Below are positions 55,317-62,703 of a DNA stretch of 64,000 nt, piece by piece. Where the stretch lies: contig DASQMC010000077.1 of NCBI GenBank assembly GCA_035645695.1, forward strand, positions 1-64,000, in the 5' to 3' direction. Each line of letters begins with the position of its first letter. Position 1 is the stretch's first letter. The notes beneath the pieces were generated by a model. That model searched no databases. It worked only from the letters and a program-made list of their open reading frames with translations, and was not told the DNA's origin. The position numbers were made by a program, and so were the translations under genes. This DNA is from JAIVJZ01 sp035645695 (GTDB lineage Bacteria; Acidobacteriota; Blastocatellia; Pyrinomonadales; Pyrinomonadaceae).

Positions 55317-55993
55317 TTTTCCAGCATCGGCTTGAGATGCCTGTAGACGGTTTCGGCGACGATGCGCGTGCCTTCGGGGGTGGGGTGGATGCCGTCGGCC
55401 TGATTGAGATTTTCGATTCCGGCGACGCGGTCGAGGAAGAAGGGAATCAGGGGCAGGTCGTATTCTTTGGCGAGGGCGGGGAAGACTTCCATGCTGGCGC
55501 GCCCATAGTCCGCGCCGTAGCTGGTGGGGGCGAGCATGCCTGCGAGCAGCACCTGCGCGCCGCGTGCGCGCGAGCGTTCGATGATTTGGGAGAGGTTCTT
55601 GCGCGTCTCGGCGGTGGGCAGGCCGCGCAGGATGTCGTTTGCGCCGAGTTCGAGGATGACGATGCGCACGTCGCCTTCGAGCGCCCAGTCGAGACGGCTC
55701 AAGCCACCGGCCGTGGTGTCGCCGGAAACCCCCGCATTGACCACCTCGTAATCAAAACCGTCACGTTTGAGTTGTTCTTGTAAGAGCGACGGGTAACTTT
55801 CGTGAAGGGAGAGGCCGTAACCTGCCGTCAGGCTGTCGCCGAGGGCGACGATCTTCGGCAGAGCGCGCGCGGGGGTCGGCGTCGTCGTGTTCGGCCGGAC
55901 GGCGGCGGCGGGCGCGTTCCCTCCCTCTTTGCCGCAGGCGCAGAGGATAAAGGCCGCGAGTAGTGTTAAGCTGAACGAAATAAATTTACGCAT
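55307..55993 (-). CDS. tesA: TesA-like SGNH acyl hydrolase lipoprotein
   Basis: The 228-residue lipoprotein has the lipobox ILCAC (Cys at about 20) and an SGNH fold with GDSLTAGYG (nucleophile Ser), ELGANDILRG and DGIHPT holding the catalytic Asp and His. It matches E. coli TesA (multifunctional thioesterase/lysophospholipase/arylesterase), and, as in E. coli, it is divergent from an ybbA-ybbP pair. The start codons of the two genes overlap. A TATAAT on this strand ends seven bases before the ATG, so the mRNA may be leaderless. Confidence 0.9.
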   Translation of the reverse strand: MRKFISFSLTLLAAFILCACGKEGGNAPAAAVRPNTTTPTPARALPKIVALGDSLTAGYGLSLHESYPSLLQEQLKRDGFDYEVVNAGVSGDTTAGGLSRLDWALEGDVRIVILELGANDILRGLPTAETRKNLSQIIERSRARGAQVLLAGMLAPTSYGADYGRASMEVFPALAKEYDLPLIPFFLDRVAGIENLNQADGIHPTPEGTRIVAETVYRHLKPMLEKKR

Positions 55994-56792
55994 GATTGAA
56001 TTATACAGACTCAGGAAAGAAGTTCCTTCCGGCGCGGAGACGCTGACGATCCTGCACTCGCTCGATCTCACGATCCCGGACGGGCAGTTCGTCTCAATCG
56101 TCGGCCCGTCGGGAAGCGGCAAGTCCACTTTGCTCGGCCTCATCGCCGGACTCGACGCGCCGACCGCCGGGCGCATCACGATTGACGGCGCGGCCATCAC
56201 CGAAATGGACGAGGATTCGCTCGCCGAATTGCGCGGCCGGAAGATCGGCATCGTCTTTCAATCTTTTCACCTCATCGCCTCGCTGACGGCTTACGAGAAC
56301 GTGCTCGTGCCGATGGAGATCGCCGGGCTGCGGGACGCGCCCGAACGCGCGCGCTCTCTGCTCGCGGACGTTGACCTGACGGCGCGCGCGCATCATTACC
56401 CGTCCCAGTTGTCGGGCGGCGAACAGCAGCGAGTCTCGATTGCGCGCGCTTTCTCGAACGACCCTTCGATCCTTCTAGCCGATGAGCCGACCGGCAACCT
56501 CGACTCGCAGAACGGTCGCCACGTCTTCGATCTCATGTTGAAACTCAACCGCCAGCGCGGGACGACGCTCATCCTGATCACTCACGACCACGAACTCGCC
56601 GCGCTCGCAGACCGGCGCATCGCCCTGCGCGACGGGCGCGTCGTCAGCGACAGCAGCAGCAGCAGTAGCGATGGGGGCGAGACGACGGGCGAGGGAACGA
56701 CGCGCGGCGGCGCGGGCGGCGGCAAGGACGGCGACGAGGCGTTCGAGATGGTAACGGAGCCGCAGCAGCCGCAACGGCAGGGGCGGCGATGA
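55992..56792 (+). CDS. ybbA: YbbA-like ABC transporter ATPase
   Basis: The 266-residue ATPase has Walker A GPSGSGKST (38-46), signature LSGGEQQRVSIARAF, Walker B ILLADEPTGNLD and an H-loop ITHDHE. It belongs to the LolD/MacB-type group. The C-terminal 35 residues are low-complexity Ser/Gly/Gln and are extra compared with the family. The start overlaps the divergent tesA start, and its stop overlaps the next gene by 4 bp (ATGA). An upstream in-frame ATG at 55887 would overlap most of the tesA leader and is rejected. Confidence 0.92.
   Translation: MIELYRLRKEVPSGAETLTILHSLDLTIPDGQFVSIVGPSGSGKSTLLGLIAGLDAPTAGRITIDGAAITEMDEDSLAELRGRKIGIVFQSFHLIASLTAYENVLVPMEIAGLRDAPERARSLLADVDLTARAHHYPSQLSGGEQQRVSIARAFSNDPSILLADEPTGNLDSQNGRHVFDLMLKLNRQRGTTLILITHDHELAALADRRIALRDGRVVSDSSSSSSDGGETTGEGTTRGGAGGGKDGDEAFEMVTEPQQPQRQGRR
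56000..56005 (-). promoter_or_regulatory. putative -10 element of tesA
   Basis: A perfect TATAAT on the reverse strand, preceded by TG, ends six bases before the tesA ATG. Standard spacing would put +1 on the A of that ATG. No convincing -35 was found. The element lies inside the ybbA coding sequence. Confidence 0.45.
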
Positions 56793-59389
56793 AATTCATC
56801 TGGCGAATGGCGCGGCGCGAGATACGGTCTTCGTGGAAGCGGCTGCTTTTTTTCTTCCTCTGCATCGGCATCGGCGTCGGCGCAATCGTCGCGCTGCGTT
56901 CGACCATCCAGAACGTGAACACGGCGATGGTCTCCGAGGCGCGCAACATCCTGACCGCCGACGTGCAGGTCGATTCGTCGCGCGAGATAGACGAAGCGAC
57001 GCTCGCCTCGGTGAAACGCATCGCGGAGGCGCGCGGCGTCGCGGGGCAGACGCAGACCATCGAGGCCGCGACAATGCTGAGACCGGCCGACGCCGAGCGC
57101 GAGGGCGCGCTGATGGTCGAGTTGAAGGGCATCGAGCCGCCCTATCCGCTCTACGGCGAGTTTACACTGGCGAACGGCGAACGGTTCTCGCACGCGCTGC
57201 TCGAAGATAACGGCGTGGTAGTCGCCGCTTCGCTCCTTGAACGCCTGAGTTTGAAGATCGGCGACGAAGTCAAGATCGGCAATTCCACTTTTCAGATACG
57301 CGGCGTGACCGGGCAGGAGCCGGGCGCGACCGGCGGCTTTCGTCTCGGCCCGCGCGTCTTCATCGCGCGCGGGGCAATCGCCGCCACGGGACTGACCGGC
57401 TTCGGCAGCCGCGCGCGCAACAAGATTCTGATGAAAGTGCCGCCCGCCGAGTTGAACCCGGTCGTCGCGGACTTGCGGGCGGGGCTGAAGGAGAACCTCG
57501 CCAATGTGCGCTCGTACAGGGATTCGCAGGAAGGGTTGAACGAGCAATACACTCGCTCGGAGAATTACCTGTCGCTGACGGGTCTGGTCATACTCGTGCT
57601 CGGCGGCATCGGCGTCTCGAACGTGACGCGCGTCTTCATCGAACAGAAGAAGCGCACCATCGCCGTGCTCAAGTGTGTGGGGGCGTCGAGCCGTATGATC
57701 GCGGGCGTGTATCTGGCGCAGGTGATGGCGCTCGGGTTGGCGGGCAGTCTCTTCGGCGTCTTGCTGGCGCGGGTGGCCTTGTTGTTCGTCGCGCGGCGAT
57801 TCAGCGAAACGCTCCCGCCAAACATGAGTTACGATTTGACGGCGGGCGCAATCGCTCAAGGGCTGACGCTCGGCCTGCTCATCTCGCTCCTCTTCTCCGC
57901 GCTGCCTCTCCTGCGCGTGCGCCACATCAAACCGAACATGCTGCTGCGCGAAGACGCGACGGCGAGCATGGGCGACCTTCCGGCGACGGCCGCCGCGCAC
58001 GGTAACCGGCTCGGGCGCGTGCGCGCCGTCGCGGTGGCGTCGGCGAGGCGCATCGGCTTTACGCGCGCTCTCGTCGCGCTCGGCGTGGCGTGCGGGCTCG
58101 TCGCGCTCGCGGCGTGGCAGGCCGGGTCGATTCGCGTGGGCGCGTTCTTCATGGCGGGTCTGGCGCTCACGGCGGGCGCGCTGCAACTAACGTCGATGCT
58201 CGTCATCTTCCTCGTGCGGCGCGCGCGCCACGCACGCTCGTTCGCGCTCCGCCACGCCGTCAACAGCATGTACCGGCCGGGCAACCAGACGCGCGTCGTG
58301 GTGCTGGCCGTGGGGCTCGGCGCGTTCCTCGTCATCGCGACGCAATCGCTGCAACAGAACCTCGTGCGCGAGTTCGACCCGGCGGCGCGCGCGCGTCTGC
58401 CGAACATGTTTTTGATCGACGTGCAGAAGGATCAGAAGGAGGGCGTCGAAGAACTCGTTACGAGCGCGACGGGCGAACGCCCCACGCTCGTCCCGACGGT
58501 GCGCATGCGCATCACGGCGATCAACGGGCAGAGCATCGATCTGAACGACAGGGAGCGGCGCGCCGAGCGCGGCATGCTCGGGCGCGAGTACGTCGTGACC
58601 TACAGGCCGCAACTCGAAACGAACGAAACGATAGTAGCCGGTACGCTCTGGGACGCCGCGCCCTCCGCGGAGCCTGAAGTGTCCATCGAAGAGGGCATGC
58701 GCGGCCTCGCCGGACTCGACCTCGGCGGCACGATCACGTTCGACATCACGGGTCGCCGCCTGACGGCGCGCGTCACGAGCATACGCCGCGTTGACTGGCG
58801 CAACTCGCGCACGGGCTTCCTCGTCCTCTTCCGGCCGGGCACGCTGGAGAACGCGCCGCAGATGTTGATCGCGCCCATTAACGGCCCCATCACCGAAGCC
58901 GAGCGCGGTCGTTTCCAACGCGCCCTGCTGGATCGTTACCCGAACATCTCCGTGATCGACGTGGCCGACATCGTGCGCGCCGTCACGCGGATTTTGAACA
59001 ACGTGACGCTGGCCGTGTCGTTCATCGGCGGGTTCGTGCTCTTGAGCGGGGTGTTGATTCTCGTCGGCTCGATTGCGATGACGAAGTGGCAGCGCGTCTA
59101 CGAGGCGGCGGTCTTGAAGACGCTCGGCGCGAAGCGCGGGATGCTGCTCTCGATCATGCTCGCCGAATACGGGTTGCTCGGCCTGACGGCGGGCACGGTC
59201 GGCACGCTCGCGGCCATCGCTCTCTCTTATTCGCTCTCGCGGTTCGTGTTTGAAATCCCCTGGAGCTTTACGCCGTGGCTCTATCTTGCGGGACTCGGCG
59301 CGACCGTCCTGCTCGTCGCCGCGGTCGGCGCGCTTTCGAGTTTCGACGCGCTCACGCGCAAGCCGCTCGCGGTGTTGCGCGCCCCCTGA
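56789..59389 (+). CDS. ybbP: YbbP-like FtsX-family ABC permease
   Basis: The 866-residue permease has an N-terminal helix (about 18-40), a periplasmic MacB-like core (about 45-240), four helices around 260-430, a second core (about 490-720) and three C-terminal helices. The duplicated FtsX arrangement is typical of YbbP. Its start overlaps the ATPase stop by 4 bp. YbbA-YbbP in E. coli, next to TesA, is thought to move envelope lipids or handle hydrophobic compounds with TesA. That role here is inferred from synteny. Confidence 0.92.
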   Translation: MKFIWRMARREIRSSWKRLLFFFLCIGIGVGAIVALRSTIQNVNTAMVSEARNILTADVQVDSSREIDEATLASVKRIAEARGVAGQTQTIEAATMLRPADAEREGALMVELKGIEPPYPLYGEFTLANGERFSHALLEDNGVVVAASLLERLSLKIGDEVKIGNSTFQIRGVTGQEPGATGGFRLGPRVFIARGAIAATGLTGFGSRARNKILMKVPPAELNPVVADLRAGLKENLANVRSYRDSQEGLNEQYTRSENYLSLTGLVILVLGGIGVSNVTRVFIEQKKRTIAVLKCVGASSRMIAGVYLAQVMALGLAGSLFGVLLARVALLFVARRFSETLPPNMSYDLTAGAIAQGLTLGLLISLLFSALPLLRVRHIKPNMLLREDATASMGDLPATAAAHGNRLGRVRAVAVASARRIGFTRALVALGVACGLVALAAWQAGSIRVGAFFMAGLALTAGALQLTSMLVIFLVRRARHARSFALRHAVNSMYRPGNQTRVVVLAVGLGAFLVIATQSLQQNLVREFDPAARARLPNMFLIDVQKDQKEGVEELVTSATGERPTLVPTVRMRITAINGQSIDLNDRERRAERGMLGREYVVTYRPQLETNETIVAGTLWDAAPSAEPEVSIEEGMRGLAGLDLGGTITFDITGRRLTARVTSIRRVDWRNSRTGFLVLFRPGTLENAPQMLIAPINGPITEAERGRFQRALLDRYPNISVIDVADIVRAVTRILNNVTLAVSFIGGFVLLSGVLILVGSIAMTKWQRVYEAAVLKTLGAKRGMLLSIMLAEYGLLGLTAGTVGTLAAIALSYSLSRFVFEIPWSFTPWLYLAGLGATVLLVAAVGALSSFDALTRKPLAVLRAP

Positions 59390-59419
59390 GAGTTTTTCAA
59401 TGTTTCAATGCGGAGTTTT

Positions 59420-59917
59420 TCAAAGTCCTTCGGAGGCTTGCGGCGGTCGGGCGAAGACGAGCCGCCCACGGGCGACGCGCCCGAGTTCGCCCCACGCGTC
59501 CACGTCGAGGTCGATGCGCGCGAGCGTGGCCGCGTGCACGGGCACGCTCGCGCCCGTCAGGCGTGCGAGCAACTCCTGTAGGCCGGGGTTGTGGCCGACG
59601 ACGAGAACCACGTCCGCTTCGTCTCCCGCTTCCGAGACGACTTCGACGAGTTGCTCCGCGCTCGCTTCGTAGATGCGTCCATCGAAAAGGGGCGAGGCGG
59701 CGAGTTTCGCGGCTTCGATAACATGGGCGGCCGTCTCTCGCGCGCGGGCGGCGGGCGAGCAGACGACGACGCCGGGCGTGAGCTGTTCGCGCCGTAGAAA
59801 TCCGCCGACGAGCAGCGCGTCGGCGCGGCCTTCGAGGGTGAGCGCGCGGTCGAAGTCGCGCCCGGTCGGGCTGAAGCCGTTCGGTTTCGCGTGGCGGAGC
59901 AAAAGAAGTGTTTTCAT
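59420..59917 (-). CDS. sixA: SixA-like phosphohistidine phosphatase
   Basis: The 165-residue protein belongs to the histidine phosphatase superfamily. It starts MKTLLLLRHAKPN (the RHG-type motif with nucleophile His) and has SPAARARETA and VGHNPGLQELL with the second catalytic His. Proteins of this size are usually assigned to SixA, which removes phosphate from phosphohistidine in HPt domains or PTS proteins. The upstream start at 60016 would add a basic, non-conserved extension. It is convergent with the permease gene. Confidence 0.88.
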   Translation of the reverse strand: MKTLLLLRHAKPNGFSPTGRDFDRALTLEGRADALLVGGFLRREQLTPGVVVCSPAARARETAAHVIEAAKLAASPLFDGRIYEASAEQLVEVVSEAGDEADVVLVVGHNPGLQELLARLTGASVPVHAATLARIDLDVDAWGELGRVARGRLVFARPPQASEGL

Positions 59918-60105
59918 AGCGGTGTGAAAGTGTAAAAACAATTTCGGGCGAACTCGTCGAAAACTTTTAGCACGAAGCGCACGGAGATTTATACCGGCCG
60001 CGACATTGCCCGGCACACTCTTCCTGCGTCCTTGCGCGTCCGTGCTCGCTCTGCGTTAAAATTCGCCGGTTATTAAATCCGGCTCGAAATTAGTGTGATA
60101 AGAAA

Positions 60106-60825
60106 ATGACTCCACGCACCATCGTCATCGGCGACATACACGGCTGCTACGACGAACTCGTGGCGTTGCTCGAAAAGGTTCAAGCGGGCGCGGATGATCG
60201 CATCATCGCCGTCGGCGACCTCATCGTGAAGGGCGAACGCAACCGCGAGGTGCTCGACCTCTTCATGACGGACGGGCGCTTCTCCGCCGTGCTCGGCAAT
60301 CACGACCGCGCGATACTTCGCTACTGGCGCGGCAAGAAGAAAAAACTCAACGAGCAACAGCACGAGTGTCGCGGCGAACTCGAAAGCGGGCGCGAGCGTT
60401 ATGAGACTTATCTCGCCTCGCTGCCTTTAACGCTCGATGCGCCGGGCGGGCACCTCGTCGTTCACGCGGGCTTGCGCCCCGGCATCGCGCTCGAAGATCA
60501 ATCGGCGAAGGATTTGACCGAACTGCGCACGCTCGAAGGCAAGCGTTCGAGTCCGAAGGGCACGCCGTGGTACGAAGTTTACGACGGCGCACAGACGGTC
60601 TTGTTCGGCCACTGGCCTGCGCCCGCGGTGCGTCGCGGCGTCAGCGCCATCGGACTCGATACGGGCTGCGTCTACGGCTACGAACTCACGGCCTACATCA
60701 TCGAGACCGCCGAGTTCGTTCAGGTCAAGGCCGCCCGCCCCTATGACGAACCGGGTAAGCGCCTGCGCAAGGCGAAGAAGCGGCTGGCCGAGGCAGGGGA
60801 GGGGATTGATTCATTTCTTCATTGA
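60106..60825 (+). CDS. calcineurin-like metallophosphatase (Ser/Thr phosphatase / ApaH type)
   Basis: The 239-residue protein has the metallophosphatase signature GDIHGCYDEL, GDLIVKG, GNHDRA, a later HAG and GHWPAP, giving the full set of two-metal ligands. It resembles PrpE/PrpA-type phosphatases and diadenosine tetraphosphatases. The exact substrate is open. The last six residues (IDSFLH) and the stop codon are encoded by the left part of repeat R10, so the native C-terminus has probably been replaced. Confidence 0.88.
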   Translation: MTPRTIVIGDIHGCYDELVALLEKVQAGADDRIIAVGDLIVKGERNREVLDLFMTDGRFSAVLGNHDRAILRYWRGKKKKLNEQQHECRGELESGRERYETYLASLPLTLDAPGGHLVVHAGLRPGIALEDQSAKDLTELRTLEGKRSSPKGTPWYEVYDGAQTVLFGHWPAPAVRRGVSAIGLDTGCVYGYELTAYIIETAEFVQVKAARPYDEPGKRLRKAKKRLAEAGEGIDSFLH

Positions 60826-60879
60826 TTCATTTCTTCATTGATTCATTGAATCAATGGATCAATGAACAAATGAATCAAT
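60805..60879. repeat. AT-rich inverted repeat R10 overlapping a gene 3' end
   Basis: The 16-bp unit ATTGATTCATTTCTTC occurs twice in tandem (60805-60836), then ATTGATTCATTG and a reverse set to 60879. The outer arms (60805-60823 and 60861-60879) match at 18 of 19 positions. Words of 7 nt such as ATTCATT, GAATCAA, TGGATCA and ATGAACA are visible. It supplies the last codons and stop of the metallophosphatase gene. Confidence 0.9.
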
Positions 60880-60933
60880 TTCTTAACCAACGCGCTGTGC
60901 GTTTCATGGATACTGTGGCGTGAGTCGGAAAGC

Positions 60934-61300
60934 TTAATGCCACGCCGCGGGCAGACCGCGCCGCACAAACTCGGCGGCGAGCGGCGCGGCGTCGGCGGCG
61001 AAGGCGCGTGCCGTGTTGAGCAATTCCTGATCTTTGGGGTTTGCGCGGGAGGCGGAACTTATCTTCGAGGCCGGGCGTGTCGAAGGCCATGCTGCGCGCG
61101 GTGCGATTGATGGCTTCCATGTCGCGTCGCAATTCGTCGCGCGGCGGCGGCCTTAAGCCCGTCGCTCCCTGTTGGGCGACGTTGAGGCCGGAGACTTGCG
61201 TGCTGGCGTGTCTATCCGGACCCGCGATAACCGTGCCGAGCGCCGCGAATTTTTCCGCAACACTTTTGCGCTGCCAATTCAGCCTCTCCCCCTGTTTGAG
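60934..61300 (-). pseudogene. degraded, frameshifted remnant of an Acidobacteriota hypothetical family
   Basis: Reading the reverse strand from about 61290 gives an open stretch through QRKSVAEKFAALGTVIAG, DELRRDMEAINRTARSMA, FDTPGLEDKFRLPR. A one-base shift in an AAA run (T run 61040-61042 on the forward strand) then restores PKDQELLNTARAFAADAAP and LAAEFVRRGLPAAWH before a stop. From memory this is an uncharacterised Acidobacteriota/Verrucomicrobia-type protein whose full copies continue about 50 residues after that point. It is truncated at both ends. It lies at the border of the restriction genes. Confidence 0.6.
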
Positions 61301-61318
61301 ACAAGCTGAAAAGTAACA

Positions 61319-62683
61319 TTACTCACCGGCGGGGACTTCACCCAGGATCATCCGTTCGACTTCCGCTTTAGCGCGTTCGACCTCGGCCTGCGCCTCTCGT
61401 TCCAACTCTTTAACACGCGCTCTGATTGACTGAATATGCGCGGCGATTTCTTCCTGAATCTCCATCGGTGGAACGGGAACTTGAAAGTTTTTGAGAAAAT
61501 CAACCGAAACTCTTTGTTGTCCGGCTGAACCGCCGAAAAAATTCCGAGCGTTTTCTAAAACCCTCTTGTTACGAAGTAAGAAGTGCAGGTAATCAACCGA
61601 AATGGCTTTCGTTCGTGGGCGAATCACATAAAATTCTGTCGAACCGCAAGCAAAACCCTGTTTCAAATTCCTGGCGACCGCCGATTTTCCGTTCTGCATA
61701 CACGGTGTTATCTTCGCCCATATTAAATCGCCTTCCCGGAAGCGGGTGAACCCTTTCGTCTCCCTTACTTTTTTCGAGCGCAATTCTTCGATGGCTCCTT
61801 CGTGCTCATTTATAACTTCCATCGGCACGAAAGAAATTTCACTGTTAATGTCCAACTTTTCAAAAGTCACTTTTGGATTGATGAACGCGATTTTCGATAG
61901 CCTCTCAACTTGAAATTTCGATGAATCATAATTGAAAGACTGTCTATAAGCAGAAGCATCAAACCTGTTGCCGGAGATATTTGCGTAACGAACAAAAAAG
62001 GTTTTTTTCGTTTCGGCTGCGATGGGCGTTCTCATGCCCAGGCGTTCGAGCAAATACGCATCGACGCCGTCGAGCAAACTTTTGGCCTGGGATTCTTTGG
62101 CACGTTTGGCGTTGTAAGCGGCTTCAAACTTTTCGATGATTCGTGTTTGTATTTCAGGCGACGGGATGGGCGGTATCTTGAGATTGTAAATTCTTTCAAG
62201 TCCGAGTTTTGGAATGGTAGTTCGGATGTAAGCCAAGGCCATTTGTTTTTGCACAAAAGGCAAAGACAAGATGATAGCCAAAAACTTCGGCGAAAGATTT
62301 TTGCTTTTTATCTGAAGTTTCGCGCAATTCTCAGTAAGAATAATTCTTTTGGCAGGCAGGCAATCCAGTAACGTGATTTTACCGATAGTTCCGGCAATTG
62401 AAATGACAATCTCGTTGGGCTTTAATTCATAATTTTCCAACGCCTCAAAAATTTCGGCGGAAATATGTTTCAGATTTTGGGATTTGATGTTTCCATAAGC
62501 GTCAATGTCATCCACCCGGAGATACCAAAAATCGGTTTCTTCACCGGAGTAAGAAAGTCCTTTCGGGATTCTTTTCCCGCCTTTGATCTTTACGAATTCA
62601 CCAAGTTTAATACAGTCTTTAATACTCGGATTTTCGGCGTGGAATTGAACATCAATCCTGCCTTCGATTTCGCCCCTTCGCAC
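61319..62683 (-). CDS. hsdS: type I restriction-modification specificity subunit
   Basis: The 454-residue subunit reads DNA sequence for a type I methylase/restriction complex. Two target-recognition domains are seen (about 20-190, with the conserved block NEIVISIAGTIGKITLL, and about 235-420). Each is followed by a long helical conserved region (SPEIQTRIIEKFEAAYNAKRA, and the acidic/basic coiled end VKELEREAQAEVERAKAEV). The start at 62683 is GTG, weakly supported by GAGGA 13-14 bases upstream. The coding sequence is visibly AT-richer than the rest of the window, which suggests transfer. It follows hsdM by 20 bp. Confidence 0.9.
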   Translation of the reverse strand: MRRGEIEGRIDVQFHAENPSIKDCIKLGEFVKIKGGKRIPKGLSYSGEETDFWYLRVDDIDAYGNIKSQNLKHISAEIFEALENYELKPNEIVISIAGTIGKITLLDCLPAKRIILTENCAKLQIKSKNLSPKFLAIILSLPFVQKQMALAYIRTTIPKLGLERIYNLKIPPIPSPEIQTRIIEKFEAAYNAKRAKESQAKSLLDGVDAYLLERLGMRTPIAAETKKTFFVRYANISGNRFDASAYRQSFNYDSSKFQVERLSKIAFINPKVTFEKLDINSEISFVPMEVINEHEGAIEELRSKKVRETKGFTRFREGDLIWAKITPCMQNGKSAVARNLKQGFACGSTEFYVIRPRTKAISVDYLHFLLRNKRVLENARNFFGGSAGQQRVSVDFLKNFQVPVPPMEIQEEIAAHIQSIRARVKELEREAQAEVERAKAEVERMILGEVPAGE

Positions 62684-62703
62684 GAGGAAAACTTTTTCCT
62701 CAT

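Noticed and set aside
55887..55991. N-terminal extension of the YbbA-like ATPase
   Set aside because: It is antisense to the tesA signal peptide and lacks conservation. The family start fits 55992.
60875..61132. Reverse 85-codon frame as a real gene
   Set aside because: Only its N-terminal third resembles a family. After the one-base shift the family sequence continues in another frame, so it is treated as part of a pseudogene.
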